From: Sporothrix humicola
Lineage: Eukaryota > Ascomycota > Sordariomycetes > Ophiostomatales > Ophiostomataceae
Reading direction: 5' to 3'
Assembly (NCBI GenBank): GCA_021396245.1
Contig: WNYE01000054.1
Coordinates: 1 to 64,000 of the forward strand
Length of the DNA: 64,000 bases
Shown piece by piece: positions 20,767 to 33,200 of this stretch. The notes under the pieces were generated by a model. It saw nothing but the letters and a program-made list of their open reading frames with translations. It was not told where the DNA came from and did no database searches. Every line of letters begins with the position of its first letter. Position 1 is the stretch's first letter. Position numbers and translations under genes: made by a program.

Positions 20767-23700
20767 AGCTGCTCCATTCGCCGGGGGCGATGTAAAGTCG
20801 AAGTGACGGGAGGGTTGAGAAGAAAACGGCGGGATATGGGTATTATGGCGGTGTTCTATTCAGGTTCGACGTTGAAAGAGAGAAAGCGAGGTGAAAGTGA
20901 AATTGAAATGGCGGGTTGGTGGGGTCTGGTGGCAACGACGACAGTTGACAGTGTCGTGGACGATCGAGGCACAAAAAAGAAACGGTCGGACGTCTAAAAG
21001 AAGTCGATGAAAGAGAGAACGGAACGTGTTAAACGAAGTCAAAGGGCCGCCGGCAAGGTCGCAATGAACGAGGCGAGTCGGGCAGACAAGGTAAAAAGAA
21101 GGGGCCGACAAAAGACCAGCGTTGGCCGCGTGCGATGGCGATAAGAGCTTTGTACGAAAAGAAAGGTGGGCGATTAAAGAGACAGCAGCGCTAGACGGAC
21201 AGAATCGATCTTGTCAACGGTCGCGTCGTCGGGAAGCATGTGTCGTAGACGAACAAAAAAAGAGAAATGCCGAAAATGCAAGGTCGATGCAGGCGATTAG
21301 AGTTTGCGGTGGGCGGGCAGAATCGGTGAGCAGATAAGGACGGGGGGTGAGGGCGAGTGGGTGTCGAAATCGAAAAAGGCGGCGAAGGAGGGCAAGATGG
21401 CTGGGGAAACGAAGCTGGTGGGAAACGCCGATAAACAGAGGCGAGATGCAAGATGCAAGATGTAGGAATGAAAAACGTGCCCTAGATGCAAGAACCTGCT
21501 GAGAAGGGTATGTGAAGTTGCTTTGTGTCGGGTCGCCCTTTCTTAATTTGGGACGTTCAAAAAGGAAGTGGTGCAGAAAGGCAAAGGCAGGAACGATGGA
21601 TGGGATTATCAGGGGGGGGGGAGACAAGGCGGGCGGTTGGTCGGGAAGATTTGTGTGGATGTGACAGTAGTGGAGGGCGAAGGAGTTTACTATGGGGCAT
21701 TGGGCAAAGATGGAGGGGGCGGGCAATGCAGAAACACTCGAACAGTGTGCAAAATAGGACTTTTCTGCTGAAAGGCCTTTTGGATGCAGCTTTCAGGGTG
21801 TTTTGGGATGTCCACAGGTGACTCGATACAGTAGCTGCCCAGCCAGTGACAAGGCAAAAACGGGCCAAATCCATAAAAAGGGGAGGGGGGAGGAGAAGAA
21901 GCGCCCGGCGGGGGTGAAAAAGGCAAGTGGGGAACACGGCCCAGAAGGAGGCAAGTGCTGTCCAAACAGAGCGCAGCTTCCTGGCAGGGAAGTCATGGAA
22001 GACAGGGAAGGAAAGAGCCAGTGAGGGGACTTACGGTGCACGGAGCAGCAACGGGCACTGTCCCAGGGTCTTTTGGGAAAGGACTTGGAAGGACTGAGGC
22101 GAGTGAGGAAGGACTACGAAAGGACATTCAGGGCAAGGCACAGGGGCGCCCAGCGAAAGAAACGGGCCATAGCGAGCGCTAGAGGGCCCTAGAAAAGGGG
22201 CATCGAAAGCGCTAGTAGCTTTCCGGAACACCAGCTGGCGCCATTTGATGCCGTTTCGACAAACAGTAAGAAGGGCCAGCTGCGCACAGTGTACCGTGCC
22301 GCATATTCTGCCTTTTCTTCCTTTCTGTTGCGTCGTTTTGGGCGGGTGTTCAGCATTGAATCTGTCAACGTCTTTCGTTTCAAATTGCGACTATCTACGC
22401 TAGTCTCTTGACGGACTGACGACCCTGGCTCTCTGGGGCCTTCTCTCGCAGAAAAAGAACATTCTACCCTTTCGATTTCGATTGCAGGGTGGGGGGAAAC
22501 GATAAGGGGGGCAGCTGCCCAGAAACTCGATGGATATGGATGGGTATGTATGGAGATGGATGTGGATGGATTGAGGAAGAGAATAGGGGGCGCAATCTAA
22601 CGCGAGGGCATCTTTGGGTGTGCAGACTTTTGTTTGGGTGCAGTGACAAGGCGAGGCTAATTGCGGTCGCTGGATATGGCAAGAGTCGAGTCGAAAAGGA
22701 CCAGAAAAGGCGTCATGGGAGCAGGGGTCTTTTGAGAAAGGAGAGTTTTCAAGCTCATTTCAACGCGCAGCCCGATTGTGTATCCAGACGCGCACGCGAC
22801 GAGGAAAACAGGGAAGATGGATGGCTTCTATCCCCCCTTCAGAGAACACTTGTAGACTGATAAGATGTGACGAGATGTTGTGCCTGCAGATTGACAGAAT
22901 AAATTATGTGCCTGCATACACTGCATCACAGAGCAAAGATACGTACTCTGACGTGTGCGTATTTGTCGACTATTATTTTTTCTTACGTTGAACTGATAAA
23001 TATGCGGGATACTGAGTATGGATCTCTCAACGCCCAGGCCACCTTGTTTGATGTTCCGGGAACCCGTCGAGGTGCTGCGACTCGGCGTCCGAGACACACT
23101 CAAAGATGCCGGTGTCTCAGCAGTGGGCAGCCAGAGGCATGACAAAGGAATAGTACGCCATGTTATGATGGGCCTTTGTGGGTTGTCGGGGTTCCATGGG
23201 AACTCACACAAATAGTCCGAAAGGCCCTTTTCTCGGAATAACGGGCGGACGGCGATGCAGTCAATTTAAAGCATTCTAGAAGCTGTCAGAGAGGAAAAGA
23301 AGGTGGGAGAAGAGCGGACAGACGGGTAGACGGGCAGACAGGCAGACGGGCAGAAACTTGTCTGTTGGATTGAAACCGTGTGTTTATGCAACCAGAACAC
23401 AGACAGAACACAGCGAAAGCGAGGAACAGAAAAAGCAAAAGGTTTCACCCGTTCCAGCCTGAACAGTTCACAGTAAACAGTGGTCACGTGGGAAGTATGG
23501 AGATGTCTCAGGCCCTGGGACCATGGAATAATGTGCACGGAGTATGAGCAGAGATATTTGCATCATTACGGCCTCGGATTGCCCATCCTAGAGCATGTCT
23601 GGGGAGATATGCCGATTATGAGGTTCACGATCTATTTAATCCTCCGTCGACTCCATATCAGTCTATTGCCCGCTATGGCGCTCTTGCCTTGTCTCCCGTA

Positions 23701-24845
23701 AACCCCGCAAGATCCAGTGGAGCCTCTCTTACAGTGTCTGAGTGTGAACCTCCTCGATCCAATATGTGATGTGGGCAGCACTGACTGCTTGCACAAACTG
23801 ACAAAGCATACGCCGGTCGACGTCACTTTCTTTGCCGCCGACGACAAGGCTGTGAAATGCATTCCTGTGTTGCAGAATGCCGAGTGAACAGACAAAATAA
23901 AGGCCCGGCAGAGGCTGGCGACTCGCTTGACCCACCGCACCTTCCTCGCCAATACGCCATAAGGCTAGCCGCCGAGAAACGGCAGGTGTGGCCTGGCCCA
24001 CCAAACGGCCGGATTCCTAACAGAGCCAGAGAGCCTCGCAGCCAGTCAATATGTCGAGATGCGACGGTCGTTAAATGCATCTGTTTCCTTTTTTCTCTCG
24101 TGACGACATAGCAGGACGGGGCGGGGCACAACACTTGCGCCCAGGCCATCCAAAGAGACGTGCAAATGGGATTCCTAGACAGACAGCCTGTGTAGGTCAA
24201 CGCGCGTACATATCGTAGCACGGCGTTCACTAGAGGCCAGCAGGCAGCCAGTGACACCTTAAAGAAGTCCAGAAGTAGTTCCGAGTTGTCCAGGCACTCA
24301 AGTTGTTGTCAAATTGTTTTCTTTTGTGTCCAGGTCGCCGTGTTGTTGTCTTGCGGCCGTCGCAATTTAATACAAAGTCGCACAGCAACAATGCGAGCGC
24401 CTGATTGGCCAGCCTGGCCAGCGCCCAACCTAAACAGCCCCACTCTTGTCCGCTGGCTCAGTCTTTCTCCAAGCGGCGATCCCAGCCTGCTCCTGCCTTC
24501 CGAAGGCAGCTCAGCAACACACTCACACTGACTGCCAGGCTACCGTCACGTCCGTTCCGCCACACCACCACGACCATCAATGTCCAAGTATCGACATCGA
24601 GCATCACCAGATCCAGACCGGACATTGATGGCAGCCGTCTACGATAAATATTGCCGTTTTTAAAGGAACGGACATCGAAAACGCGGCAGACGACGCCCAC
24701 CCCCACCTGATCGCGTCAGCATCGACGGAATCGCGACTTCAGCCTGCGGGACCATCAGGCATTCCATCGCCATCGATATCAACATTGCATCTCACAGGAC
24801 TTTCATTTCCTTCTCTAGATACCACTACAGTACTCACATTTAACG
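20767..24845. other. Gene-empty stretch, about 4.1 kb
   Basis: Lies between divergently transcribed cdc24 and the F-box/WD40 gene. No frame on either strand resembles a protein. It contains a 10-nt G run at 21612-21621, a GGAT-rich degenerate repeat at about 22525-22575, an 8-bp (CAGACGGG-like) repeat at 23319-23352 and a reverse CCAAT (GATTGGCC) near 24402. It may hold long regulatory regions, leaders or noncoding RNA. Confidence 0.6.
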
Positions 24846-27800
24846 ATGGATCCCTTCCGGTCGCAACAGCCGGACGAGGGCTACTCCGAAGACCCGCTGT
24901 CGGCCTCTGGCTCGCTGGCCGTCACGAGCAAATCAACCTCCGGTGATGCCGACGGCCTGCCTCCAGCCATCTCACAACACATTTCCTCACTCTCTGTCGC
25001 CAACAAGATTCGTGCGTACTCTTACTTTGGCGTTATATCTCCATGAATTGTCTCTAACCGTCTAGAACTCACGGAAGCCCTTCTCCAAAGCTTGCCGACA
25101 AGTGCGATTGCCCAGATCGTGCAAAAGCTCAGCCCCCGCCTCTACATCGATTTCATCCGATATCTGCCCGCCGAGATATGTTTGAACATTCTCGGTTACC
25201 TTGACCCCCTGTCCCTCGTCTCCGTGGCGCGTTCGTGCCGTGCCTGGTATGGTCTCGCACTCGACCGTCATTTGTGGGAGCGTCTATACTATTTGGAAGG
25301 TTGGAAGACCATCGAGTCAGAGCTGCGGAGATGGGAGGAGATTATGAACCGTGACCGCGATCGCCCGCGGGTTAACAACGACGAGTCGAGCGAGGGCCAT
25401 CTGTCTAAGCGACGTGCGATTGCCTCGACACGGCGCACTGCAGACAGCGCCAACCGGGACAGCATGATGCTAGACGCCACAGACCGGCACCAGTGGAAGT
25501 CGGACATGACGGCAGTTGACTCGACGGCGGGAGGCCAACAGCAGACGTCCAGCCTGTTTGGCAACGGCGGCTCAAGTAAAGAGCCGGAGCCATATACGAC
25601 TTCGTTCTCGTCTGTGTCGACAGCGGCGTCTGCGCCAGACTCTGCGAGCAGAAAGGGCAAGCAGCGTGCAACATCTCCACCACCGGCCACGGCCGATGAC
25701 TCTGCCGCGGTGCGCTGGGGACTGCCGAAACCGACTCTGTGGGTACTGGATCAAGCTAGTGGCAAGTACCGCATGAACTGGAAGCACCTCTACACGATGC
25801 GCCGCCGCCTCGAGACCAACTGGGAGCTCGGCAAGTACACCAACTTCCAGTTCCCGCATCCGGACCACCCCGAAGAAGCCCACGGCGAGTGCATCTACAC
25901 CATTCAGTTCAACAATGACTTTTTGGTCAGTGGCAGCCGTGACCGTACAATTCGCGTCTGGAACCTGCACACGCGCCGTCTTGTCCGCATGCCCTTTGTG
26001 GGCCACCGTGGCTCCGTGCTGTGTTTGCAGTTCGACTCCGATCCCGAAGAGGACATTGTCGTGTCGGGCAGCAGTGATTCTAATGTGATCCTGTGGCGCT
26101 TCTCGACAGGCGAGATCATCCAGCGGCTGCACCGTGCCCACCGCGAGCCTGTGCTCAACGTCAAGTTCGACAAGAACATCTTGGTGACCTGTTCCAAGGA
26201 CAAGACGATCAAGATCTTCAACCGTCGGCCGCTCAAGCCGGGCGACATGGGCTACGAGATTGAGACGAACTCGAAGCCGTCTGCAGGTGGCAGTGGCGGC
26301 GAAAGTTCTAGAAGTGGTGCTGGCGCTGTCAACCCGGTTCCTATCCACCTCAAGCGCTACGGCTACGATGACGACGACATCCTGAGCCGCATGCCCCTCA
26401 GGCCTGCTTACACAATGATTGGCAGCCTCGAGGGCCATAGCGCCGCTGTCAACGCTGTCCAGATCCACGGCCGCGAGATTATCTCCGCCTCGGGCGACCG
26501 TAATGTCAAGATCTGGGACTGGCCCAAGCAGCAGTGCGTTAGAACCCTTGTGGGCCACAGCAAGGGCATTGCGTGCGTCCAGTACGACGGCCGGCGCATT
26601 GTGTCGGGCAGCAGCGACAACCAGGTCAAGGTGTTTGACCGCCGCACCTCACTCGAAGTGGCCAGCCTGAGCGCGCACTCTAACCTGGTGCGCACCGTCC
26701 AGGCCGGCTTTGGCGATCTGCCATACAGCGCCGAGGAGGACGAAAAGGCGGCCGCGCGCATGGACCAGCGATACCTCGAGGCCGTCCAAAACGGATTGAT
26801 CCCGGCTAACCAGACCAGCCTGCGGCGTCGCCATCGCGGCAGCAACCGAAATGGAGGCAGCGCTGCTAGAGGCGGCGCTGGCCAGGATGCTGACGACGAT
26901 GACGACAACGGCATGCTAAACCCTGAAAACATCCGCTTCACAGGTGCCAAGCTGCCTCCTGGTGGTGGCGGCGGTAATTATGGACGGATTGTGTCTGGCT
27001 CGTATGACGCAACCATTATCATCTGGCGGCGTAACAAGCACGGCATATGGAAGCCGCAACACCACCTCAGGCAAGAAGAAGCCGCCAATGCTGCAGCCAC
27101 TGTCGGCCCCGACTCGGCGTCGACCGGACCCGATGTCCACATTGACTCCACCCGCGCCCGGCGTCATAATGCGATGGCCGAGGCCAGTGCGGCAGCTCAA
27201 AACAACGCAAACAATAACAGCAACGGTCACTCTGGAGGCCAGCCTCTCACCCAAGAAGCACTTGGAGCTCTCCAGCAGCAGACGGCCGCCCAACAGAGCG
27301 CCGCCCAGGGTGCTGGACAAAACGCAATGCAGGTGGACCCGCCAGAGGGTGCTCACCACATTGCAGCTGGGGGGCCTTCATTGGATGCATCCGCACCTGC
27401 ACCCGCAACAGCCGGCAACCCGCCGGTCCCGCCGCTGGCACGTCTTATCGATGACTTGATCGCCCAGGGCGTGCACGCTCTGCAGCAGGCCCTTAACATC
27501 TACCCTGACCTGCTGGCGATGCAGCCCACTCTGCAGGCAGCTATTGACCGTCATCCTAGTCCGTTCGTTCGGTCGCAGCTGCGCCAGGTCGTTAGCACCG
27601 CCGTCGTCCGCGCGCAAGTCGCCCAAGCCCAGGGTGGAACTGGCAGTGCTGGCGGGCATCACACGGCGCTTGCCACGGGACCACTGCCGGTACCTGTCGC
27701 CCAAGGCTCATCGACGGCCACAGCTCCGCCAACAGTCATTGAACCTCACATGGCCCAGCTCGCCGCCCAGGAAACACAGCAAGTCCCGCCGGCCCAAGCT

Positions 27801-28205
27801 CAAGGCCAAGGCCAAGGGCAAGCACCGGCGGCAAACTCGGTGGCCCCTCCGGCGCTACACGATGGCGCTGCCGCACAAGCTCAGGCACAGGCACAAGCAC
27901 AAGCACAAGCACAGGCCCAGATGGCCGCACAAGTCGCCCAAGCTGCCCAGGCTGCTCAAGCTGCCGCCGCAGTGGCCGGCCTGCCTCCTCATGCACCTCA
28001 CGCGCCAGCTGCTGCTGCGAACCACCACAACCACCACAACAATCACAACGACGACAATGCGAACCCGACGCGGGTGTTCAAGCTGCAGTTTGACGCGCGG
28101 CGGATCATCTGCTGCAGCCAGGCGTCGATTATTGTCGGGTGGGACTTTTGCAACGGCGACCCAGAGCTCAAGGAAGCAGCGCGGTTCTTTGGAACGATTG
28201 AGTAG
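24846..28205 (+). CDS. fwd-1: F-box/WD40 protein, FWD-1-like SCF substrate receptor
   Basis: Substrate-recognition subunit of an SCF ubiquitin ligase. Exons are 24846..25011 and 25066..28205. The 54-nt intron has donor GTGCGT and a CTCTAACC branch, and ends TCTAG, giving VANKI-Q-LTEALLQSLP. The 1101-aa product has an F-box at about 87-128 (YLPAEICLNILGYLDPLSL), then WD repeats at about 325-700 (GSRDRTIRVW, GHRGSVLCLQFD, SKDKTIKIF, SASGDRNVKIWDW, GSSDNQVKVFD). A low-complexity Ala/Gln section follows at about 780-1030, including an uninterrupted run of QA dipeptides, and a final conserved block RRIICCSQASIIVGWDF. This layout and length match Neurospora FWD-1, which ubiquitinates the clock protein FRQ. 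Met30- and Cdc4-type paralogues are the alternatives. Confidence 0.8.
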
Positions 28206-28549
28206 GGGTCAGAGGAGAGAGGGTAGAGGTTTTTTTTGGCATGGAATCTAGGAGTTTGGCTATTTTTATTTCGGTTTGATAGCATGTGCGTTCGTTTTTG
28301 TTTTCATATGTCGGTACCAGTCTGACGGGGTAGCATTAGCATAGCTTTGGACCTTGAATTACAGCATTTGCACGATTTGAGCGTATTGCAGTTGACATGT
28401 CCCCTACGAGTGGTCAAAAACAGTATATATTGTGCTAGAAACAAAAACGCAGCAAAAACGTAGAGTAAACCAAAGATTAAAAGCAACGTCCGCTCCCGAC
28501 CCTGGCATCTTGAATTAAGCCGGCCCTTCCAACGCTTGGCATCCTACTC
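28206..28549. other. Convergent intergenic region
   Basis: The 3' ends of the F-box/WD40 gene and vps60 meet here. Nothing else is seen. Confidence 0.6.
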
Positions 28550-29209
28550 CTAGCCAGCCGCCTCCTTGACCTTGCCGTCGGTTTGGGGCGGCTCGTCGAT
28601 AAACTCGGGCACCTCGTCCTGCATGAAGCTCGGCAGGCCCACGGCGCCGCCGCCCAGCTCGGCCTCCAGCTCGACGTCCTGGCCGAGCGCCTCCAGTTCT
28701 GCGTCCAGCTCGGCCTCGTCCACGTCCTCGGGAATGTCGTAGCTCCGCCCCAGCGTCTCCTGGATCTCGTTGCTCATGTCCATCAGGTCCGCCATCTCGT
28801 CCTGCAGTCTTTCGATTTTATCTAGGTCCACCTTGCCGTACTGCTTCTTGAGCTCCTTGCTCGCCGACTCCATCGCCGCCACCGCCGTGTGCGCATTCGC
28901 CAGGTTGTCCGTCATAAACTGCGTCTGCTCCAGCTTCCACACCTGCGCCTCGTACTGGTCGCGCTGGGCCTCGATCTGCTTGCGGCGCCGCAGCACGTCG
29001 CGCGCCTTGTCGTGCAGGGCCTTGCGGCCGAGCGAGCGCGGGTCCATGTTGGCCATTTTGGAGTTGAGGGCGGTGAGCTGGGCATTGTAGGTGGCGATCT
29101 TGGCATCCAGGGCCTCGATGCGGCCGTTGGCCTTGGAGGCGGCGCTGTTGAGAGCGGCGTTGGCGTCAACCTTGGGCGCCTTGGACTTTGTGCCCAGGAG
29201 ACGATGCAT
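28550..29209 (-). CDS. vps60: ESCRT-III subunit Vps60 (CHMP5-like)
   Basis: Charged multivesicular body protein that recruits Vta1 and stimulates the Vps4 ATPase at endosomes. The 219-aa intronless product starts MHRLLGTKSKAPK, followed by a basic helical hairpin rich in Lys/Arg/Gln (ALHDKARDVLRRRKQIEAQRD). It ends with the acidic helices typical of Snf7-family proteins: QDEMADLMDMSNEIQETLGRS, then DVDEAELDAELEALG and a C-terminal segment containing PEFIDEPP. The ATG at 29209 fits the family start. The in-frame 19-codon extension upstream does not. Confidence 0.9.
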   Translation of the reverse strand: MHRLLGTKSKAPKVDANAALNSAASKANGRIEALDAKIATYNAQLTALNSKMANMDPRSLGRKALHDKARDVLRRRKQIEAQRDQYEAQVWKLEQTQFMTDNLANAHTAVAAMESASKELKKQYGKVDLDKIERLQDEMADLMDMSNEIQETLGRSYDIPEDVDEAELDAELEALGQDVELEAELGGGAVGLPSFMQDEVPEFIDEPPQTDGKVKEAAG

Positions 29210-30227
29210 CGTAGCGGTAGTGGCAGGCAGGCAGTTGGTGTGGGAGAGGTCAAAGTATTGTCGCAATCGACCAAGGGGTGGGAAGAGTCAGGTCGGCGTT
29301 GAGAAGCCAATGGAGTGGTTGTTGCTGCGAGCGCGGGGCTGCGGGCGGATGAAGACGGCCGGTTGGCGGGGAGTGGCGTCGCGATCGTCTGTGGGCACTT
29401 TCGAAGAGTCTGCGTGTAGATCCGATGTGTGATGTATGGTAAAAGTCGAGGTTTCAATCAGCCGGCGATGTCGGTTTGACGACAACGATGTGTCGCAAGA
29501 AAAGAATGTTGTCTTGGCTCTTGCCGTGGTGGCCTGGCCACCTGGACACTAACAGTTGCCCCTCCAGATGACATATCTTAAATGAACGAGGCTGAAGGTT
29601 TTAGCGCAACAGGCGACGTCAGTGGGCAGGCAACCACCATTTTCGGCGTTATTATAATAGTAGCTGTGACTGTGACATATCGACAAAAGCATCACAACAG
29701 CCAAGAAAATGCAAATGGAACCACGGAGTCTGTTATGTTTTAGCGACATCGATGATAAATGGATCGATTCACGGTGTTTAGTTTAAGTAAAGAATTGAAG
29801 CAACTGATAAAACCGTTGAGGGCCATACTCGTGGAGATGTAATAAAACCTCGAAATCAGAAGGTCCAGGCTCCTTTAAGTAGTTTGAGAAGAAGCTGTCC
29901 TGTTGATGTTTTCAAACCAAACGTCCAATTACCAAGTCAATGTTTTTACTGGAATTCGGCGATACTATGGAGACCAGGTCATCACTTTTTTATTAGAGGC
30001 CGTCTGCTTATGCTAGTTAATCGTGATCACGGTGTCGTGACAGAGAATGGAGCAACCAAACTGAACCCTTTATTTCTTTTTTTTATTCTTTTTTTGACTA
30101 CTGTTAGTGGAACTAACGGATCAAGTTGTCGAAGCAGAAAACAGCACAGAAAGAACACGGTGCTCTGGTAAGTATTTTTCTCCATGACAAGACTAATCTA
30201 CTGCTCAAATTGGCCCATCCAGTCTTA
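29210..30227. other. Intergenic, AT-rich towards NLR1
   Basis: Composition drops from GC-rich to AT-rich around 29560. No gene or repeat family is recognised. Confidence 0.6.
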
Positions 30228-33200
30228 TCACATCCACCCAAGATGGCGTGCACCACGAAGAATTTGTACTGTAACGGGAACTTCCAGCCTAATAGCCAGT
30301 GTTGCAACAAGTTCGTCTCCATCGCTAATATAAATAGCATCGAGTATCCTTCGTATCATATCTGGTATCTGTAGTCCATAGGCGACGCATATGAAAGGAT
30401 ACATGTCCAGGGCATTCATGGGCTTCGGGCCAATTTGAAGGTATATTAGAACACCCCAAGCGGTTCGCTCGTTGATGGTGGAAGATAAAGTTGAGCAAAT
30501 TTCGCCGTCGATACTTTCCCAAGACTCAATAAACAGTTGCAAGGTATCTGTCGTTCCTTGAAAGACAATCCAAAAAGAGGAGGAGCAGTCGGTGTACTGA
30601 CTTGCGCAAGCACCTCGCAACATTTCTAAAGTCGAAGCATCTTTGCCTGCGGTGACCATTTGTAAGGAGTTGACAGCGGCCATAGTAACAGCTTCCACGC
30701 ATGCACCATTAGTATGCTGCAGCTTTGCCAATACATCCGCCTCATGTTCCTCGATATACCATAGCAAGAGAGGCTTGCCATCGTCATCGTATACCTCGAC
30801 CACCATCTTGGCTCCAGCCTTAATAAGGTAATCTATGGCGGAGAACCCAGAGGAAAAGGCAGTCTGGAGAAGGGTGTTACCAAAGCGATCAACAGTATTA
30901 ACATTCGCTCCAGCATCGACAAGTGCCGCTACCAGCTCCTTGCATCTCGAAACAACGGCACATCGTAAAGGTTCCATGCCAGTATTGGAAGGGAAATTGA
31001 CATCTGCACCGGAAGCAATTAGCTGCAAACCAATATCTTCACAGCCTAGGCAGCAAGCGTGCAACAACGGCGTCTGGCCGTAATTGTCCTTGCTGTCAAT
31101 GTCTGCACCAGCACTAATCAACATCTCGACAATGGCACAGACCCTTCTCTGTGCCTCTGTTGTCGGGCCCAAAGCCTGAAGGGATTCTTCTGCATTTTCC
31201 TCGTGTGATTTTGGCGAAAAAGTCTGATGAACACGCTCGTCCGACTCACTGGCACTTCCGTTGGATGTCCACGACAGAACTGAGCGGCCAAACACGTCTT
31301 TTGCGTTTGGGTCTGCGCTGAAATTATCTAGTAAAACCTTAACAGCCTCGTCTAAGCCACAGTAGGCAGCAATCATGAGACTGGTGAATCCTAGAGGAAT
31401 TTCATGTTCCGACAAAGAAAAGTAGATCTCAAACCAAGCTGGGCACCCTGCCAGACTCGAATCGTCCACGTGAAGGAGGGACATGATGTTGCTAGTTGCA
31501 ACCGTAGATTCCGATGCGTTGAAATGATCGATCCAGTTCCAAACAGAATAATCCAGAAAGACATATTTGCTGACGTATCGACTTCTCTCGTTGGAGTAAT
31601 GTTGGCGTGTCGGGCCATCTGTAAATTGTGGAGGCTCTAGTAGGAAAGTCTTGAAATTCAGATGCCACACACAAATCTGCAGAAGAACCATGTGTGAGTC
31701 TCGTGGAACGAGGCAGGATTTCCACATAGAAACCGGTCCAGAAGAAATGGAGACGGATGGGGAACTATTGTTCGAGTTCGAGTTTTTAACTGTATTACCC
31801 ACGAGAAACTCCTTAACAGTCTGGTGGAGGAGGTAGACCTTGGAGTGGACAATTGTGACCAGAAGCCCACAAAGCTCGCGAACACGTTCTCGAAACCGGA
31901 CGGCTGGTATCAAATGGACATCGTCATACGTTCTGTGGGTCGACTTGAGGGCCAAAGCGAAGTTCAACTGTTGTACTGTCATCGGCCTAGAAGCGGCAAC
32001 GATAATGTGTAGGACCCTTCGGGTGGCGCTTTGGTCTTGGCTTTTGGCGAGCATACGCTCATAAGCGGCGTCAACAGTCGGTGGGAGGCTAGAAGCGATC
32101 TCGGCCAGATCCATAACTTCGTCAAACCGACTTCGGACCAGGTTCAAGGTCAAATGCACCCATAGATATGTTCTGTTTTCGAAGCTCTGCAATCCGGACA
32201 ACAAGGCCTCGGCTTCCTCGTCTTCGAGACTGAGCACAGACTGTAGCTCTTTGACTTCAGCCCGCACAAAGATATCGATTTCTTTCTTGATTTGCTCGAC
32301 TTCGTCCTCGCCCTCTCCCGCCAGATGAATAAGTGACAGCCCGTGGTGTTGGAGGGGTTGGAAACCTTTCCGTATTGTGCTGTATGGGCGACTAGTGATG
32401 AGTATCTTGAGCGTGAAATGAGCGATTCCGTCTTCGACTGGTTGGAGGTACCGGTAATGGTTGTCGATTATCTTCATCAACTGTATCTGCTCGTCGCCAG
32501 CACATTCATCGAGAGCATCCAAAACGCACACCACGTTCACTGGGCCAATATTTGGCAAGGTCTGTGATAGTGCCTTTATAATAATGTCCCATACGTTCTC
32601 CAAAGAGTCGGCGTTATGCCCGCCTCCAAAGTCAAAACGCTCGATTATTGCGGGCGATAACAGCTCTTTTTTCTGCATGAATATCTGGTGAAGGATGCAT
32701 TGCAATGCGGCCTTTGCCGAACGTTGACTGTCGTTGTCATCTTTGAAAAAGAAATAACAGATTGTGCTAGAATCCCGAGGCAGCACGGTGTCGACAAGAT
32801 GCCTCGCCAGGACAGACTTGCCAGACCCAGGATCCGCCGAAACCCATAATACAGACGACTGTTTGCTGTCATGCCACTGCTTGAACAGTCGATGACCGAC
32901 AAACCACTCGCATGTGCCAGGTAGTCGAATCGGGTTCCGGTCCTTGTTTGACTTGTATGGCGAAGAATGGAGAGACTTCATGATCGTTTTCTGCTTCTCG
33001 CTCATTTCGTTTGTGTTGGTACCTGAAATTCAAAAATAACAAAATGTTAAACAACTACCCCTGTCTGCTAAAAAAGCAGATATAAAAGGACGGCAAAATG
33101 GGGAGGGAATCAATCTTGGTCCTTACCAAAGTTCATCGTTTGTGCGTTGTACATGCACTGACGCCCAGGTCCATTGTTGACTTGCTGTTTGTCGCCGTAG

